Source of the DNA: Bacteroidota bacterium | GTDB lineage: Bacteria > Bacteroidota > Bacteroidia > Chitinophagales > Chitinophagaceae | Assembly (NCBI GenBank): GCA_013288445.1 | Contig: JABDBX010000013.1 | Location: forward strand, 1-34,365 | Reading direction: 5' to 3' | Length of the DNA stretch: 34,365 nucleotides | Shown: piece after piece, positions 1 through 7,310 of the stretch | How the letters are laid out: every line of letters starts with the position of its first letter | Position numbering within the stretch: position 1 is the first letter of the stretch | Notes under the pieces: generated by a model | What the model was told of the DNA's origin: nothing | What the model saw: the letters and a program-made list of their open reading frames with translations, nothing else | Database searches by the model: none | Made by a program: the position numbers and the translations under genes

Positions 1-254
1 TTTTGCCAGTCATTTTCCTGTACTGTCAATGTGTTTATAAATGCCGCAATACTTACGCTAGTTGGGAAAAGTATATCGTGGATGCTTCGTTTTAAGATCG
101 CAGTTACGGGTTGAGAAGTGAGTATTAAAATGTCCCAATCGCTTTCTACTGTGGGGTTTCCGTACGCCCTGCTCCCAAACAGCATGACTCTTGCTCCGGG
201 AACTACTTTCAGGATTTGCGATTTGATGGAAGACAGTATTTCATTCTTTTCCAT
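1..254 (-). CDS. Minimal nucleotidyltransferase (MNT family), partial at left edge
   Basis: Reading the minus strand from an ATG at 254 gives 84 codons that run off the window edge. The N-terminal part has the signature of polymerase-beta-type minimal nucleotidyltransferases: GSRAYG at about residues 27-32 followed by SDWDIL at 38-43, in which the two Asp residues are the expected metal ligands. Proteins of this family are often the antitoxin or AMP-transferring partner of a HEPN-domain protein (MntA/HepT systems); a partner would lie beyond the left edge and cannot be seen. The gene is divergent from phaC with about 150 bp between them. The domain call is firm; the toxin-antitoxin role is only inferred from the family. 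Confidence 0.8.
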   Translation of the reverse strand, partial: MEKNEILSSIKSQILKVVPGARVMLFGSRAYGNPTVESDWDILILTSQPVTAILKRSIHDILFPTSVSIAAFINTLTVQENDWQ

Positions 255-404
255 TATGCAAATTTAAATAAAAATAGGATGGTTCGTATCTGTTCGCCAA
301 AATGCGGTGGAGATATAATATTAACCTTCTTTTTACATGTACCTTGCTCATATTCCCCAGATTCCCGTATTAAACCCTTACCTTCGCGCAAAAATTAACA
401 ACAA

Positions 405-1448
405 ATGAATTTTAACTCTTCAAAGATTGCTGAAGAATTAGTAAAAACCAGCGAAAAGATAGCCAAGGGATACAAGGTTTTGCAGGACATTGATACAGTG
501 GAAATAGGCACTACGCCTAAAGAACTGGTATGGTCGTCTGATAAGATCAAGATGTACCATTACACGCGCGAAACACCTGCAAAATGCGCTACGCCCGTAC
601 TCGTCTCTTTCGCTATGCTCAACAGGCAGGATGTGCTTGACCTGCAGTCTGACCGCAGCTTAGTAAAAAAGCTCATGGAAGAAGGGCTGGATATATACAT
701 CATGGACTGGGGCTACCATACCAGGGCCGACCGCTATATAACTATGGAAGACTACATAGACGGCTATATGAACGATGCCGTTGACTTCCTGCGCAAGCGC
801 CACAAAGTGGAAAGCATCCACAAAATGGGCATCTGCCAGGGCGGAACTTTCTCTATGATCTATTCGGCATTGTATCCTGAAAAAATCAAGTCGCTGACTA
901 CTTATGTAGCGCCCTACGATTTTGAAGGTACGAAATGTATGCTCTACAAGTGGACAAAATACATTGACGTGGATGCAATGGTGGATACAGTAGGCACAAT
1001 ACCCGGCGAAATGATAGATGGCGCTTTCGGTATGCTGAAACCAAGCATGAACGTAAGCAAGTATATAGGTCTTATAGATTCGCTGGATGATAGCGATAAA
1101 ATGATGAACTTCCTGCGCATGGAAAAATGGAAGAGCGATCTGCCTGCAATTCCCGGCGAAATGTACCGTAAATACATCAAGGACCTGTTCCGCGATAACT
1201 TACTCATCAAGGGTGAATTTGAATTAGGCGGCAGGGTAGTGGACCTTAAAAAGGTGACCATGCCTTTCCTGAATGTATATGCTACCGAGGACAACATTAT
1301 CCCTAACGACAGCACCAGGAATGTGATGAGCAAGATAGGCTCTAAGGATAAGAAAGAATATGCTTTCCCGGGTGGCCACATAGGTGTGTTTGTGGGCGGC
1401 AAGTCTCAAAAAGAGTTAGCCCCCTGCAGTTGCCAAATGGGTTGTTGA
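405..1448 (+). CDS. phaC: Class III poly(3-hydroxyalkanoate) synthase subunit PhaC, 3' end apparently frameshifted
   Basis: PhaC polymerises 3-hydroxyacyl-CoA into polyhydroxyalkanoate at the granule surface. The 347-residue product has the lipase-like box GICQGG with nucleophile Cys144, the acid Asp296 in ATEDNIIP and His325 in GGHIGVF. This is the class III (PhaC of PhaEC) triad at its usual spacing, in a protein of usual length. The reading frame as given ends in a cysteine-rich tail after ELAP. If one C is removed from the five-C run at 1420-1424, the frame continues as PAVAKWVVERC and stops at 1456-1458, which resembles a normal PhaC end. A strong terminator follows at 1487-1521. A PhaE-like partner is encoded nearby at 2729-4321 on the other strand. 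Confidence 0.93.
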   Translation: MNFNSSKIAEELVKTSEKIAKGYKVLQDIDTVEIGTTPKELVWSSDKIKMYHYTRETPAKCATPVLVSFAMLNRQDVLDLQSDRSLVKKLMEEGLDIYIMDWGYHTRADRYITMEDYIDGYMNDAVDFLRKRHKVESIHKMGICQGGTFSMIYSALYPEKIKSLTTYVAPYDFEGTKCMLYKWTKYIDVDAMVDTVGTIPGEMIDGAFGMLKPSMNVSKYIGLIDSLDDSDKMMNFLRMEKWKSDLPAIPGEMYRKYIKDLFRDNLLIKGEFELGGRVVDLKKVTMPFLNVYATEDNIIPNDSTRNVMSKIGSKDKKEYAFPGGHIGVFVGGKSQKELAPCSCQMGC

Positions 1449-1486
1449 AAGATGCTAAAAATTGTGTCGATAAAAATATAGTTTCT

Positions 1487-1521
1487 GAAAGGCGCACCAA
1501 AATGCGCCTTTCACTTTTTTT
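1487..1521 (+). terminator. Rho-independent terminator after phaC
   Basis: Perfect 10-bp inverted repeat GAAAGGCGCA / TGCGCCTTTC around a 6-base loop, followed by a run of seven T at 1515-1521. It lies 28 bases after the restored phaC stop and directly abuts the interspersed repeat that starts at 1522. Confidence 0.85.
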
Positions 1522-1680
1522 AGTGACGTTGACAAAATAAATATCACTATATGGCGAAGTTATTTTTCATTTATGCAAGGCGCAAAATCCGCGAATAGTG
1601 AGCTATTTAAGGACTTTTGAGACGAAGCAGAAATGGAAAAGAACGAGTCAGATGGTGGTATTTATTTTTTCATCGTCACT
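1522..1680 (-). repeat. MITE-like interspersed element, copy 1
   Basis: A 159-bp block whose ends are imperfect inverted repeats (AGTGACGTTGACAAAATAAA at the left; the right end reads AGTGACGATGAAAAAATAAA on the minus strand). Read on the minus strand it matches the block at 24405-24574 almost along its whole length, including the internal stretch CTCACTATTCGCGGATTTTG. It encodes no transposase. An in-frame ATG at 1633 inside it would lengthen the following hydrolase, but that extension is repeat-derived. Confidence 0.85.
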
Positions 1681-1716
1681 GGGACTTTTGCCCGTTTACT
1701 ACTTACATTTACAGCA

Positions 1717-2571
1717 ATGACATACCCGTACAAAACACACTATGCCGATCTGCCCGGCAATTGCAAAGTTGCTTACATGGACGAAGGGAAGGGCGAGCGC
1801 ACTTTGCTATTCATACATGGCCTTGCAAACTACGCCGTGGTGTGGAAGAAGAATATCGACTACCTGAAGCAATATTACCGTTGCATAGCCATAGACCTGC
1901 CTGGCAACGGACTTAGCGACAAGAACGACCATCCTTACAGCTTAAAATTCTTTGCCTCAAGCGTTGCGGAATTCATAAATGCACTGAAACTGGATAAGGT
2001 AACACTTGTGGGGCACTCCATGGGTGGCCAGGTGGCCATGACTACCATCATAAACTATCCGGGTTGTGCGAAGTCTCTGGTGCTCTGTGCGCCCGCGGGC
2101 TTCGAGGTGTTTTCTGCGATGGACAGATCGCTTTATTTTAATGCCATCCACCTGTTCGACTTTATTACGTCTGATGAGCAGGTGCTGCGCCACGCCATAG
2201 AAAATAGCTTTTACCGCAACCAGTCGCAGGGCGAGGGTATGATAAAGGAACTCACCGGACTGATGAAAACTTACAAGCTGAACACCTATAAAAAGATGGT
2301 AGAAGCCTGCATACATGGGATGCTTGAAGAGCCGGTATATGATAAGCTTGGCGACATTAAAGTGCCGGTATTAGTGGTGTTCGGGAAAAACGATGCGCTG
2401 ATACCCAATAAGATCATACACCATACCACCACTGAGCAAATAGCCACCGATGCTGTAAAAATGCTACCCAACGCCACCCTTAAAATACTACCTGACTGCG
2501 GCCATTTTGTAATGTGGGAAAAAGCCGATGAGGTGAACCGGGAGATCATTCATTTTTTGGAGCGGAGGTAA
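1717..2571 (+). CDS. Alpha/beta hydrolase family protein
   Basis: A 284-residue alpha/beta hydrolase fold protein. Visible motifs are the oxyanion region FIHG at 33-36, the nucleophile elbow GHSMGG with Ser101, the acid Asp226 in FGKNDALIP, and His263 in DCGHFVMWE, so the triad is complete. The ATG at 1717 was chosen over the one at 1633 because the latter lies in the interspersed repeat and adds 28 unrelated residues. Its substrate cannot be read from the sequence. Its place between phaC and the phaE-like gene makes a role in polyhydroxyalkanoate turnover (depolymerase or thioesterase) possible, but a general esterase is equally compatible. There is no signal peptide, so it is probably cytoplasmic. 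Confidence 0.88.
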   Translation: MTYPYKTHYADLPGNCKVAYMDEGKGERTLLFIHGLANYAVVWKKNIDYLKQYYRCIAIDLPGNGLSDKNDHPYSLKFFASSVAEFINALKLDKVTLVGHSMGGQVAMTTIINYPGCAKSLVLCAPAGFEVFSAMDRSLYFNAIHLFDFITSDEQVLRHAIENSFYRNQSQGEGMIKELTGLMKTYKLNTYKKMVEACIHGMLEEPVYDKLGDIKVPVLVVFGKNDALIPNKIIHHTTTEQIATDAVKMLPNATLKILPDCGHFVMWEKADEVNREIIHFLERR

Positions 2572-2609
2572 TTTCACTCTGCTCCCTCGCCCTGTTTCTC
2601 CCCGCTCAT

Positions 2610-2644
2610 AGGTGTCCCACACCTTTTTCTGGTGTGCGACACCT
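2610..2644. repeat. Long hairpin between convergent genes
   Basis: Inverted repeat with 14-bp arms (AGGTGTCCCACACC / GGTGTGCGACACCT, one mismatch) and a seven-base T-rich loop. It lies 38 bases after the hydrolase stop. It has no T-tract after the stem on either strand, so it is either an atypical terminator or an RNA-stabilising structure. Confidence 0.6.
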
Positions 2645-2672
2645 ACACGTAACACCTACTCGCGGCCGCCGC

Positions 2673-2700
2673 AAAAAAAAGGAACGCTATTCGCGCTCCC
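2673..2700 (-). terminator. Rho-independent terminator of the phaE-like gene
   Basis: On the minus strand, the stem GGAGCGC / GCGTTCC (one G-U pair, short loop) is followed directly by eight T. It starts 29 bases after the phaE-like stop codon. Confidence 0.8.
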
Positions 2701-2728
2701 TTTCTTATCCTCAATTCAAAATCAATTA

Positions 2729-4321
2729 TTATTTTTTACCACCACGCTTAGGCGCTGCTGTCTTGGCGCTTTCTGTATGGTGATCTTTTGTTCCTTCTTC
2801 TGTTGCTACTGTTTCTTCTTCTGTTTCGTCAAGTTCCAGCATTTTTTCCAGCTGGCGCACTTTCTTTTTCAGGTCGTAGATGATCTTATAAACTTCATCC
2901 ATTTCGCTGCGGGTAGCTACTGGTATGTCTTTCAGCAACTTCTCGTTCTGCAGGTCAATATCCTTGCGGAGTTTCATCTGCATAGAGCCTACTTCAGCCA
3001 TCAGTGTGCTGTACTCGTTGCTTTCAAACAAAGAAACATAAACCTTGTCGCTGATGTTCAGCCACTCCTGGTAAAGAGCAGTGATGCTGGTTACTTCTAC
3101 GCCGTCTTTTACTTTCTGGGCAACGCTTTCAGCAAGCTTGTCCATAACCTTGGCGCCCTGTGTGTACATCATGTATTGCAACTCAGCGTTTTTAAGGTTA
3201 TACACCATTATGCGGTTAGAGATGTCGCTCCATGCCTGTGCAGTTTTGGTCTGGTCGTTAGGAGTGATAAGCTTTGTGAATGGAGCGGCTGCTTCACTCA
3301 TCTGGTTCTGCCATTTGCTGAATGCATTGTGCATTTCGCCAAACATTTCAGAGCCATTGTTCATTTTGCTCATAGCATCGCGCATCTGGTGATATTGGGT
3401 CATACCCGCTTCGCTCATTTGTTTCAGGCCGTTGTTCATCATAGCCGTCATTTTGTCCATTTGCTCGCGGCTGCCTTCTGGCAACAGGCCCAGGAATTTA
3501 TCAATGAATTCCTTGTACAACTCAGGGTTCATCAGCTTCTTGTATTCGTCCATGTTGAACGTTTTGTCCTGGATCGACTTTATCATCGGCATCCACATTT
3601 CAGTGAACTTTGTGAAGCCTTCGCCGCTGTTTATCATGCTTTTATATGCATCCTGCACTGTACCATTCTTAAAGCTATTCTGCCACTCGGTAAAGTTGTT
3701 GTTGAGGGTAGCATAGTATTTGTTGAATGTTTCGGTAAGGTTGTCGGTAACTTTCTTAAAAGAATCCTGTGTGAAAGGGTTAGCCTGCTGCACCTGGTTC
3801 ATCCAGTTGTGGGTATTTGCCTGGTTCATCCAGGTAGCCCATGGGTTAGCATTGCCGTTAAAGCTATTCTGCCAGTTTGCGAATGGGTTGGTAGTGTGAT
3901 TAGTAAAGTTAGCAAACGGGTTTGCAGTGTTGAAGTTCGCAAACGGGTTTGTGGTGCCTGTGCCAAATTTCTTGGCAGCTTCCTGGCTCATTTCCCAAAT
4001 TTGCTTAGCCCATGCCGACTGTGCGTTTACCCAGTTTTCCAGGAATTCATTAGCGCCTGCAACCGCTTCTTTCGCGGTAGCGTTTTCGTGTTTTGCACTG
4101 CCGTTTTCAGCGGTGTGCGTAGCAAAGCCTGTGGCCTTGGTAAACATGTTCTTCTGGCTTTCTAACCAGTTTTTGTACCAGTCGCTACCTTTCTCAATAG
4201 TCTCATTGAGAATGGTGTTATCACCGGCAATTTTCTTTGTGTTCTCGGTTACGCTATCCAACACTTTTTTCTGTGTTTCGATGATGTTGTCAACCAGGCT
4301 GGTACTGTTACTTGAGGCCAT
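2729..4321 (-). CDS. phaE: PhaE-like polyhydroxyalkanoate synthase subunit, unusually long
   Basis: A 530-residue protein rich in Asn, Phe, Trp, Gln and Met. The C-terminal part, with a predicted coiled coil near IIYDLKKKVRQLEKMLEL, matches the ending typical of PhaE, the subunit that activates class III PhaC. The PhaC gene 1.3 kb away supports this. PhaE proteins known to me are nearer 350-400 residues. The extra length includes a tract with repeated NPFANF/NPFANW/NPWATW motifs at about residues 125-183 and an acidic-then-basic tail ending in KRGGKK. The ATG at 4321 was preferred over 4405 because the upstream 28 codons are not protein-like and the start sits downstream of a good promoter at 4444-4472. 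The family call is confident but not certain; a phasin-like granule protein is the alternative. Confidence 0.8.
   Translation of the reverse strand: MASSNSTSLVDNIIETQKKVLDSVTENTKKIAGDNTILNETIEKGSDWYKNWLESQKNMFTKATGFATHTAENGSAKHENATAKEAVAGANEFLENWVNAQSAWAKQIWEMSQEAAKKFGTGTTNPFANFNTANPFANFTNHTTNPFANWQNSFNGNANPWATWMNQANTHNWMNQVQQANPFTQDSFKKVTDNLTETFNKYYATLNNNFTEWQNSFKNGTVQDAYKSMINSGEGFTKFTEMWMPMIKSIQDKTFNMDEYKKLMNPELYKEFIDKFLGLLPEGSREQMDKMTAMMNNGLKQMSEAGMTQYHQMRDAMSKMNNGSEMFGEMHNAFSKWQNQMSEAAAPFTKLITPNDQTKTAQAWSDISNRIMVYNLKNAELQYMMYTQGAKVMDKLAESVAQKVKDGVEVTSITALYQEWLNISDKVYVSLFESNEYSTLMAEVGSMQMKLRKDIDLQNEKLLKDIPVATRSEMDEVYKIIYDLKKKVRQLEKMLELDETEEETVATEEGTKDHHTESAKTAAPKRGGKK
3773..3949 (-). repeat. 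NPF(A/T) degenerate repeat tract inside the phaE-like gene
   Basis: Encodes about five imperfect copies of an Asn-Pro-Phe/Trp-Ala motif (NPFANF, NPFANF, NPFANW, NPWATW, NPFTQ). The DNA repeats are visible as gcgaatgggttggtag-type segments on the plus strand. Confidence 0.75.
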
Positions 4322-4443
4322 ATTATTAGTTATTAATTTAAAATTTATGTTTGATAATGTTGTACTAAATGATTTTTTCACTATTTTAGCAAAAGAAAGC
4401 CTCAATTCCGTATTCTCGGTACCCCTCTTGCTCTAATGCGGTG

Positions 4444-4472
4444 CAAAAGTAGGGAATGTTTAGTTAAACAAA
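4444..4472 (-). promoter_or_regulatory. Bacteroidota-type promoter for the phaE-like gene
   Basis: On the minus strand, TTTG at 4472-4469, a 17-base spacer, then TACTTTTG at 4451-4444. This fits the Bacteroidota -33 TTTG / -7 TAnnTTTG consensus exactly. It predicts a leader of about 115 bases before the ATG at 4321. Confidence 0.65.
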
Positions 4473-4691
4473 TGTAAAATTCTTATTAAATACGTTAACT
4501 CCTCATTAATTCGGTGTGGCGCTAAGGTTAACTTCGGCATATTTCGGGCTATTGTCCGGGCATACTGCTGCTATTAAGTGTCCGTTGCGTCGCACTCTTG
4601 TACGCTTTGTCCGCTACTGAGCCTGTCCAGAGCGATAGCCGAAGGATTGGCACCATTCATCGGCATCACACTATTGAGCAACCAAATACAA

Positions 4692-4738
4692 CTCGCAATC
4701 ATTGCGAGGCACAGCCTTTCCCGATTATTTCGGGAAAG
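4692..4738. repeat. Pair of adjacent perfect hairpins in the phaE-response regulator intergenic region
   Basis: CTCGCAAT-C-ATTGCGAG at 4692-4708 and CTTTCCCGA-N5-TCGGGAAAG at 4716-4738. The rest of 4473-4793 shows no credible gene. This kind of 'attgcgaggcac' sequence looks like remnants of dispersed palindromic repeats. Confidence 0.6.
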
Positions 4739-4793
4739 CAACCCTACGCAACACCTATTCTTATTATCATCCCAGCGCAGCCGCGGGACGTCT

Positions 4794-5474
4794 CTACTCA
4801 AACGGCTCCAGCCCGCACCGGTACGCCAGCAACGCTAAATTCTGCTGCGGGTGGGGCGATTCCGGTAGTCCCAGCTTTTTACACAGCCGTGCAGGGTATG
4901 CCTCTACGGTTCTTTCGCTTAGCCCAATTTTCTCCGCTATATCTTCTGTTCTCAAATAAGTGCAGCACAGCCTCATGTATTGCAGTTCCACTTCACTGCA
5001 TGTGGCTTTGCAGTGTTTTTTCAGGTTATCTTCTGTGAGCTTAGGGAACGTGCGCTGCACAATTTTTGAGCGCAGATAATAGCCCAGTTCATAAACATCC
5101 CTTATGCCCGTAGCTATTTCTTCCGCCCAGTCCCCCTTTGAAATGAAGCCCCTTGCGCCATGCCTGAACATTTGCAAAATTGCCGCCCTCTCGTCAAAAA
5201 CCGAGATGCCCAGTACCCTTGTATGGGGGTACTTTTTTCGTAGTTGCATCGCCGTTGCATATCCATCCATGTTGGGCATTCTCACGTCCAGTATGCATAC
5301 ATCGGGCTGCACAGTTACCTTGGCAATTTTTTCCAAAAGTTCCAGGCCGTCCTTCGCCATTATATAAAAGTTTATGTTCGGGTCGCATTCGGTCACGAAG
5401 TCTGCCATGGTCTGCGGGAATCCTCCCCTGGCATCATCGGCATAGGCTACATATATGGTTTTTGGGTCGTTCAT
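4794..5474 (-). CDS. Response regulator, NarL/LuxR type
   Basis: A 226-residue two-domain regulator. The receiver domain (about 6-125) has the acidic pair Asp13-Asp14, phospho-acceptor Asp63 in ILDVRMPNMDG, and the conserved Lys113 in FISKGD. A LuxR-type helix-turn-helix lies at about 158-206 (CSEVELQYMRL ... EDIAEKIGLSERTVEAYPARLCKKLG). A Pro replaces the usual Arg/Ser in the TVExxxARLxxKLG recognition-helix region, which is uncommon. No histidine kinase is adjacent, so it is an orphan within this window. The upstream region has two copies of a GCGTG-TTTT-CACGC palindrome that could be binding sites. Confidence 0.93.
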   Translation of the reverse strand: MNDPKTIYVAYADDARGGFPQTMADFVTECDPNINFYIMAKDGLELLEKIAKVTVQPDVCILDVRMPNMDGYATAMQLRKKYPHTRVLGISVFDERAAILQMFRHGARGFISKGDWAEEIATGIRDVYELGYYLRSKIVQRTFPKLTEDNLKKHCKATCSEVELQYMRLCCTYLRTEDIAEKIGLSERTVEAYPARLCKKLGLPESPHPQQNLALLAYRCGLEPFE

Positions 5475-5556
5475 TACATATAGGTTGTGAAAACAAATTT
5501 ATACAAGTTCATTTTCATGTGCAATAGCCATTGGGGTGAATTGCCAATATAAAATT

Positions 5557-5659
5557 GCGTGTTTTCACGCTTTTTTATATCGCCAAATTTACTTATGAAG
5601 CCAATTTTTGGATAACAGACCAATAACATGAACGCCCGAAAAATGCGTGTTTTCACGCA
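5557..5659. promoter_or_regulatory. Two copies of palindrome GCGTGTTTTCACGC upstream of the response regulator
   Basis: The 14-base palindrome occurs at 5557-5570 and again within TGCGTGTTTTCACGCA at 5644-5659, 88 bases apart, in the 364-bp gene-free stretch between the response regulator and the NHL-repeat gene. The first copy is followed by six T and could act as a plus-strand terminator-like hairpin; the pair could equally be an operator. No other feature was recognised in 5475-5838. Confidence 0.5.
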
Positions 5660-5838
5660 TACATTCTGTTTCATTGCTGCTTAAGTTTGGTTTATAAATG
5701 GTTCAGTGTTCGCTGTTCGCCTTTAGCCTGTATGCAAAATCGAACTCAATAATGGCCAAATAGTTAAATCAAATACCAAAAATATATTAAATTTACTATG
5801 CCATCGAAAATAGGCATCTAAATTTTAAAACCATCATT

Positions 5839-7188
5839 ATGAAAACTAACACACGCATTTTTGCTTTTTGTTTTGTTGTTTTTCTGCTGTCAGCTACAGG
5901 TTCAAAGGCCCAGATCATCTCCACTTTTGCCGGCGGCGACAGCGTGAGCATAGGTGATGGAGGCCCCGCCATAGATTGCGAATTGTTACAGCCATACAGC
6001 ACCGCTATCGATGCCGCAGGCAATGTGTATATAGCCGACCTGGGCCACAATCGCGTACGCAAGGTAAATACCGCAGGTATCATTACCACCATTGCCGGTA
6101 CGGGCGTGGCTGGCTATAGCGGCGACGACAGTGCGGCAACAGCCGCACAGTTAAATACACCCGCCGGCGTAGCGGTTGACGGCAGCGGTAATGTATATAT
6201 ATCTGATGATTACAATCACCGTATCCGCAAAGTAGATGCCGCGGGCATCATTACCTCCATTGCTGGTACCGGGGCCTATGGGTACAATGGCGACAATATA
6301 GCTGCCACTGCTGCCACATTATATAGCCCGCACGAGATAGCGCTCGATGGCGGCGGAAACCTGTATATATGCGATGTCCTGAATTATCGGCTCCGGAAAA
6401 TAAATACATCGGGCGTCATTACCACTATTGCAGGCGCTGGTGCTGCAGGTGCAACATATACCGATGGTATGGCAGCAACAGCAGCAAACATAGCCGAGCC
6501 TTTTGGTGTGGCCATAGATGCGGCCGGCAATGTATTTTTCTGTGCAAATGGCTACTTGAAGGTGTGTAAGGTAAATACAGCAGGCATCATCTCTACTGTT
6601 GCCGGCACAGGCAGTGTAGGCTATAGCGGCGATGATAGCGCTGCTACGGCTGCAAGAATGAAAGAACCTTTTGGAGTGACCGTTGACGCTCAGGGGAATA
6701 TATACTTTGGCGATCCGTTTAATGCGCGTGTACGAAAGATAGATGCCGCGGGTATCATAACCACTTATGCCGGCAATGGAATAAATGGCTATTCCGGCGA
6801 CTACGGCCTGGCGTCCCATGCCGAAATAGATGGGCCTGTAGGTGTGATGGCCGATAATGCAGGCAACCTGTATATATGCTCACATAATGATGGCAGGATA
6901 CGGTATATCAGGAATACCGTGTCGGTAAAGCCTGTTATTAACCCGGCTTTTGACATGGATATTTACCCGAACCCTAATCATGGCGATTTTAATCTAACAG
7001 TATCATCTGCTATTCGGGAAGATATGAAAATTACCATCACAGATGTTTCCGGGAGAAAAGTAAAAGAATGCACTGCTTTTACGAATGCGCCTTTGATGCT
7101 GCACCTTGACGAACGATCGGGACTTTACTTTATTTCCGTTACCACATCCCAGGGCATTCTTACCCGCAAGTTATTGGTAACGCCATAA
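5839..7188 (+). CDS. Secreted NHL-repeat protein with T9SS sorting domain
   Basis: A 449-residue protein. Residues 1-25 form a signal peptide ending KAQ. About six NHL-type beta-propeller repeats follow (about 35-360), each with the pattern GVAVD..GNVYI.D..N.RIRK.....I.T.AGTG. The C-terminal 75 residues (IYPNPNHGDFNL ... GLYFISV ... RKLLVTP) are a type A T9SS sorting domain. It is therefore expected to cross the outer membrane through the Por/T9SS machinery and be released or surface-anchored. The binding target is unknown. A paralogue with the same repeat type lies at 24612-26537. Confidence 0.92.
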   Translation: MKTNTRIFAFCFVVFLLSATGSKAQIISTFAGGDSVSIGDGGPAIDCELLQPYSTAIDAAGNVYIADLGHNRVRKVNTAGIITTIAGTGVAGYSGDDSAATAAQLNTPAGVAVDGSGNVYISDDYNHRIRKVDAAGIITSIAGTGAYGYNGDNIAATAATLYSPHEIALDGGGNLYICDVLNYRLRKINTSGVITTIAGAGAAGATYTDGMAATAANIAEPFGVAIDAAGNVFFCANGYLKVCKVNTAGIISTVAGTGSVGYSGDDSAATAARMKEPFGVTVDAQGNIYFGDPFNARVRKIDAAGIITTYAGNGINGYSGDYGLASHAEIDGPVGVMADNAGNLYICSHNDGRIRYIRNTVSVKPVINPAFDMDIYPNPNHGDFNLTVSSAIREDMKITITDVSGRKVKECTAFTNAPLMLHLDERSGLYFISVTTSQGILTRKLLVTP

Positions 7189-7231
7189 CGACTTTATTCA
7201 ATCCGTATTCTTACGGCTCTTGCGCCAACCT

Positions 7232-7251
7232 CAGGAAATAGGTATTTCCTG
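7232..7251. repeat. Perfect 20-bp palindrome after the NHL gene
   Basis: CAGGAAATA-GG-TATTTCCTG, nine-base perfect arms, 44 bases after the NHL-gene stop and 60 before the next start. It may serve as transcript end or stabiliser; there is no T-tract. Confidence 0.55.
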
Positions 7252-7310
7252 TACCGGGTTTGCTATGCCCATACCTTTTCCCATTCCTTAACCATTCAAA
7301 ACAAACACTT

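Noticed and set aside
1522-1680. Insertion sequence
   Set aside because: The block has inverted ends but no transposase frame, so it is called a MITE-like repeat only.
1633-1716. Longer N-terminus for the alpha/beta hydrolase
   Set aside because: This part begins inside the MITE-like repeat and reads as non-conserved sequence; the ATG at 1717 gives a normal family start.
2612-4165. 517-codon plus-strand frame opposite the phaE-like gene
   Set aside because: The product is rich in Phe, His, Cys and Val with no domain, and arises from the antisense of the Asn/Lys-rich phaE-like gene, which has a promoter, terminator and family match.
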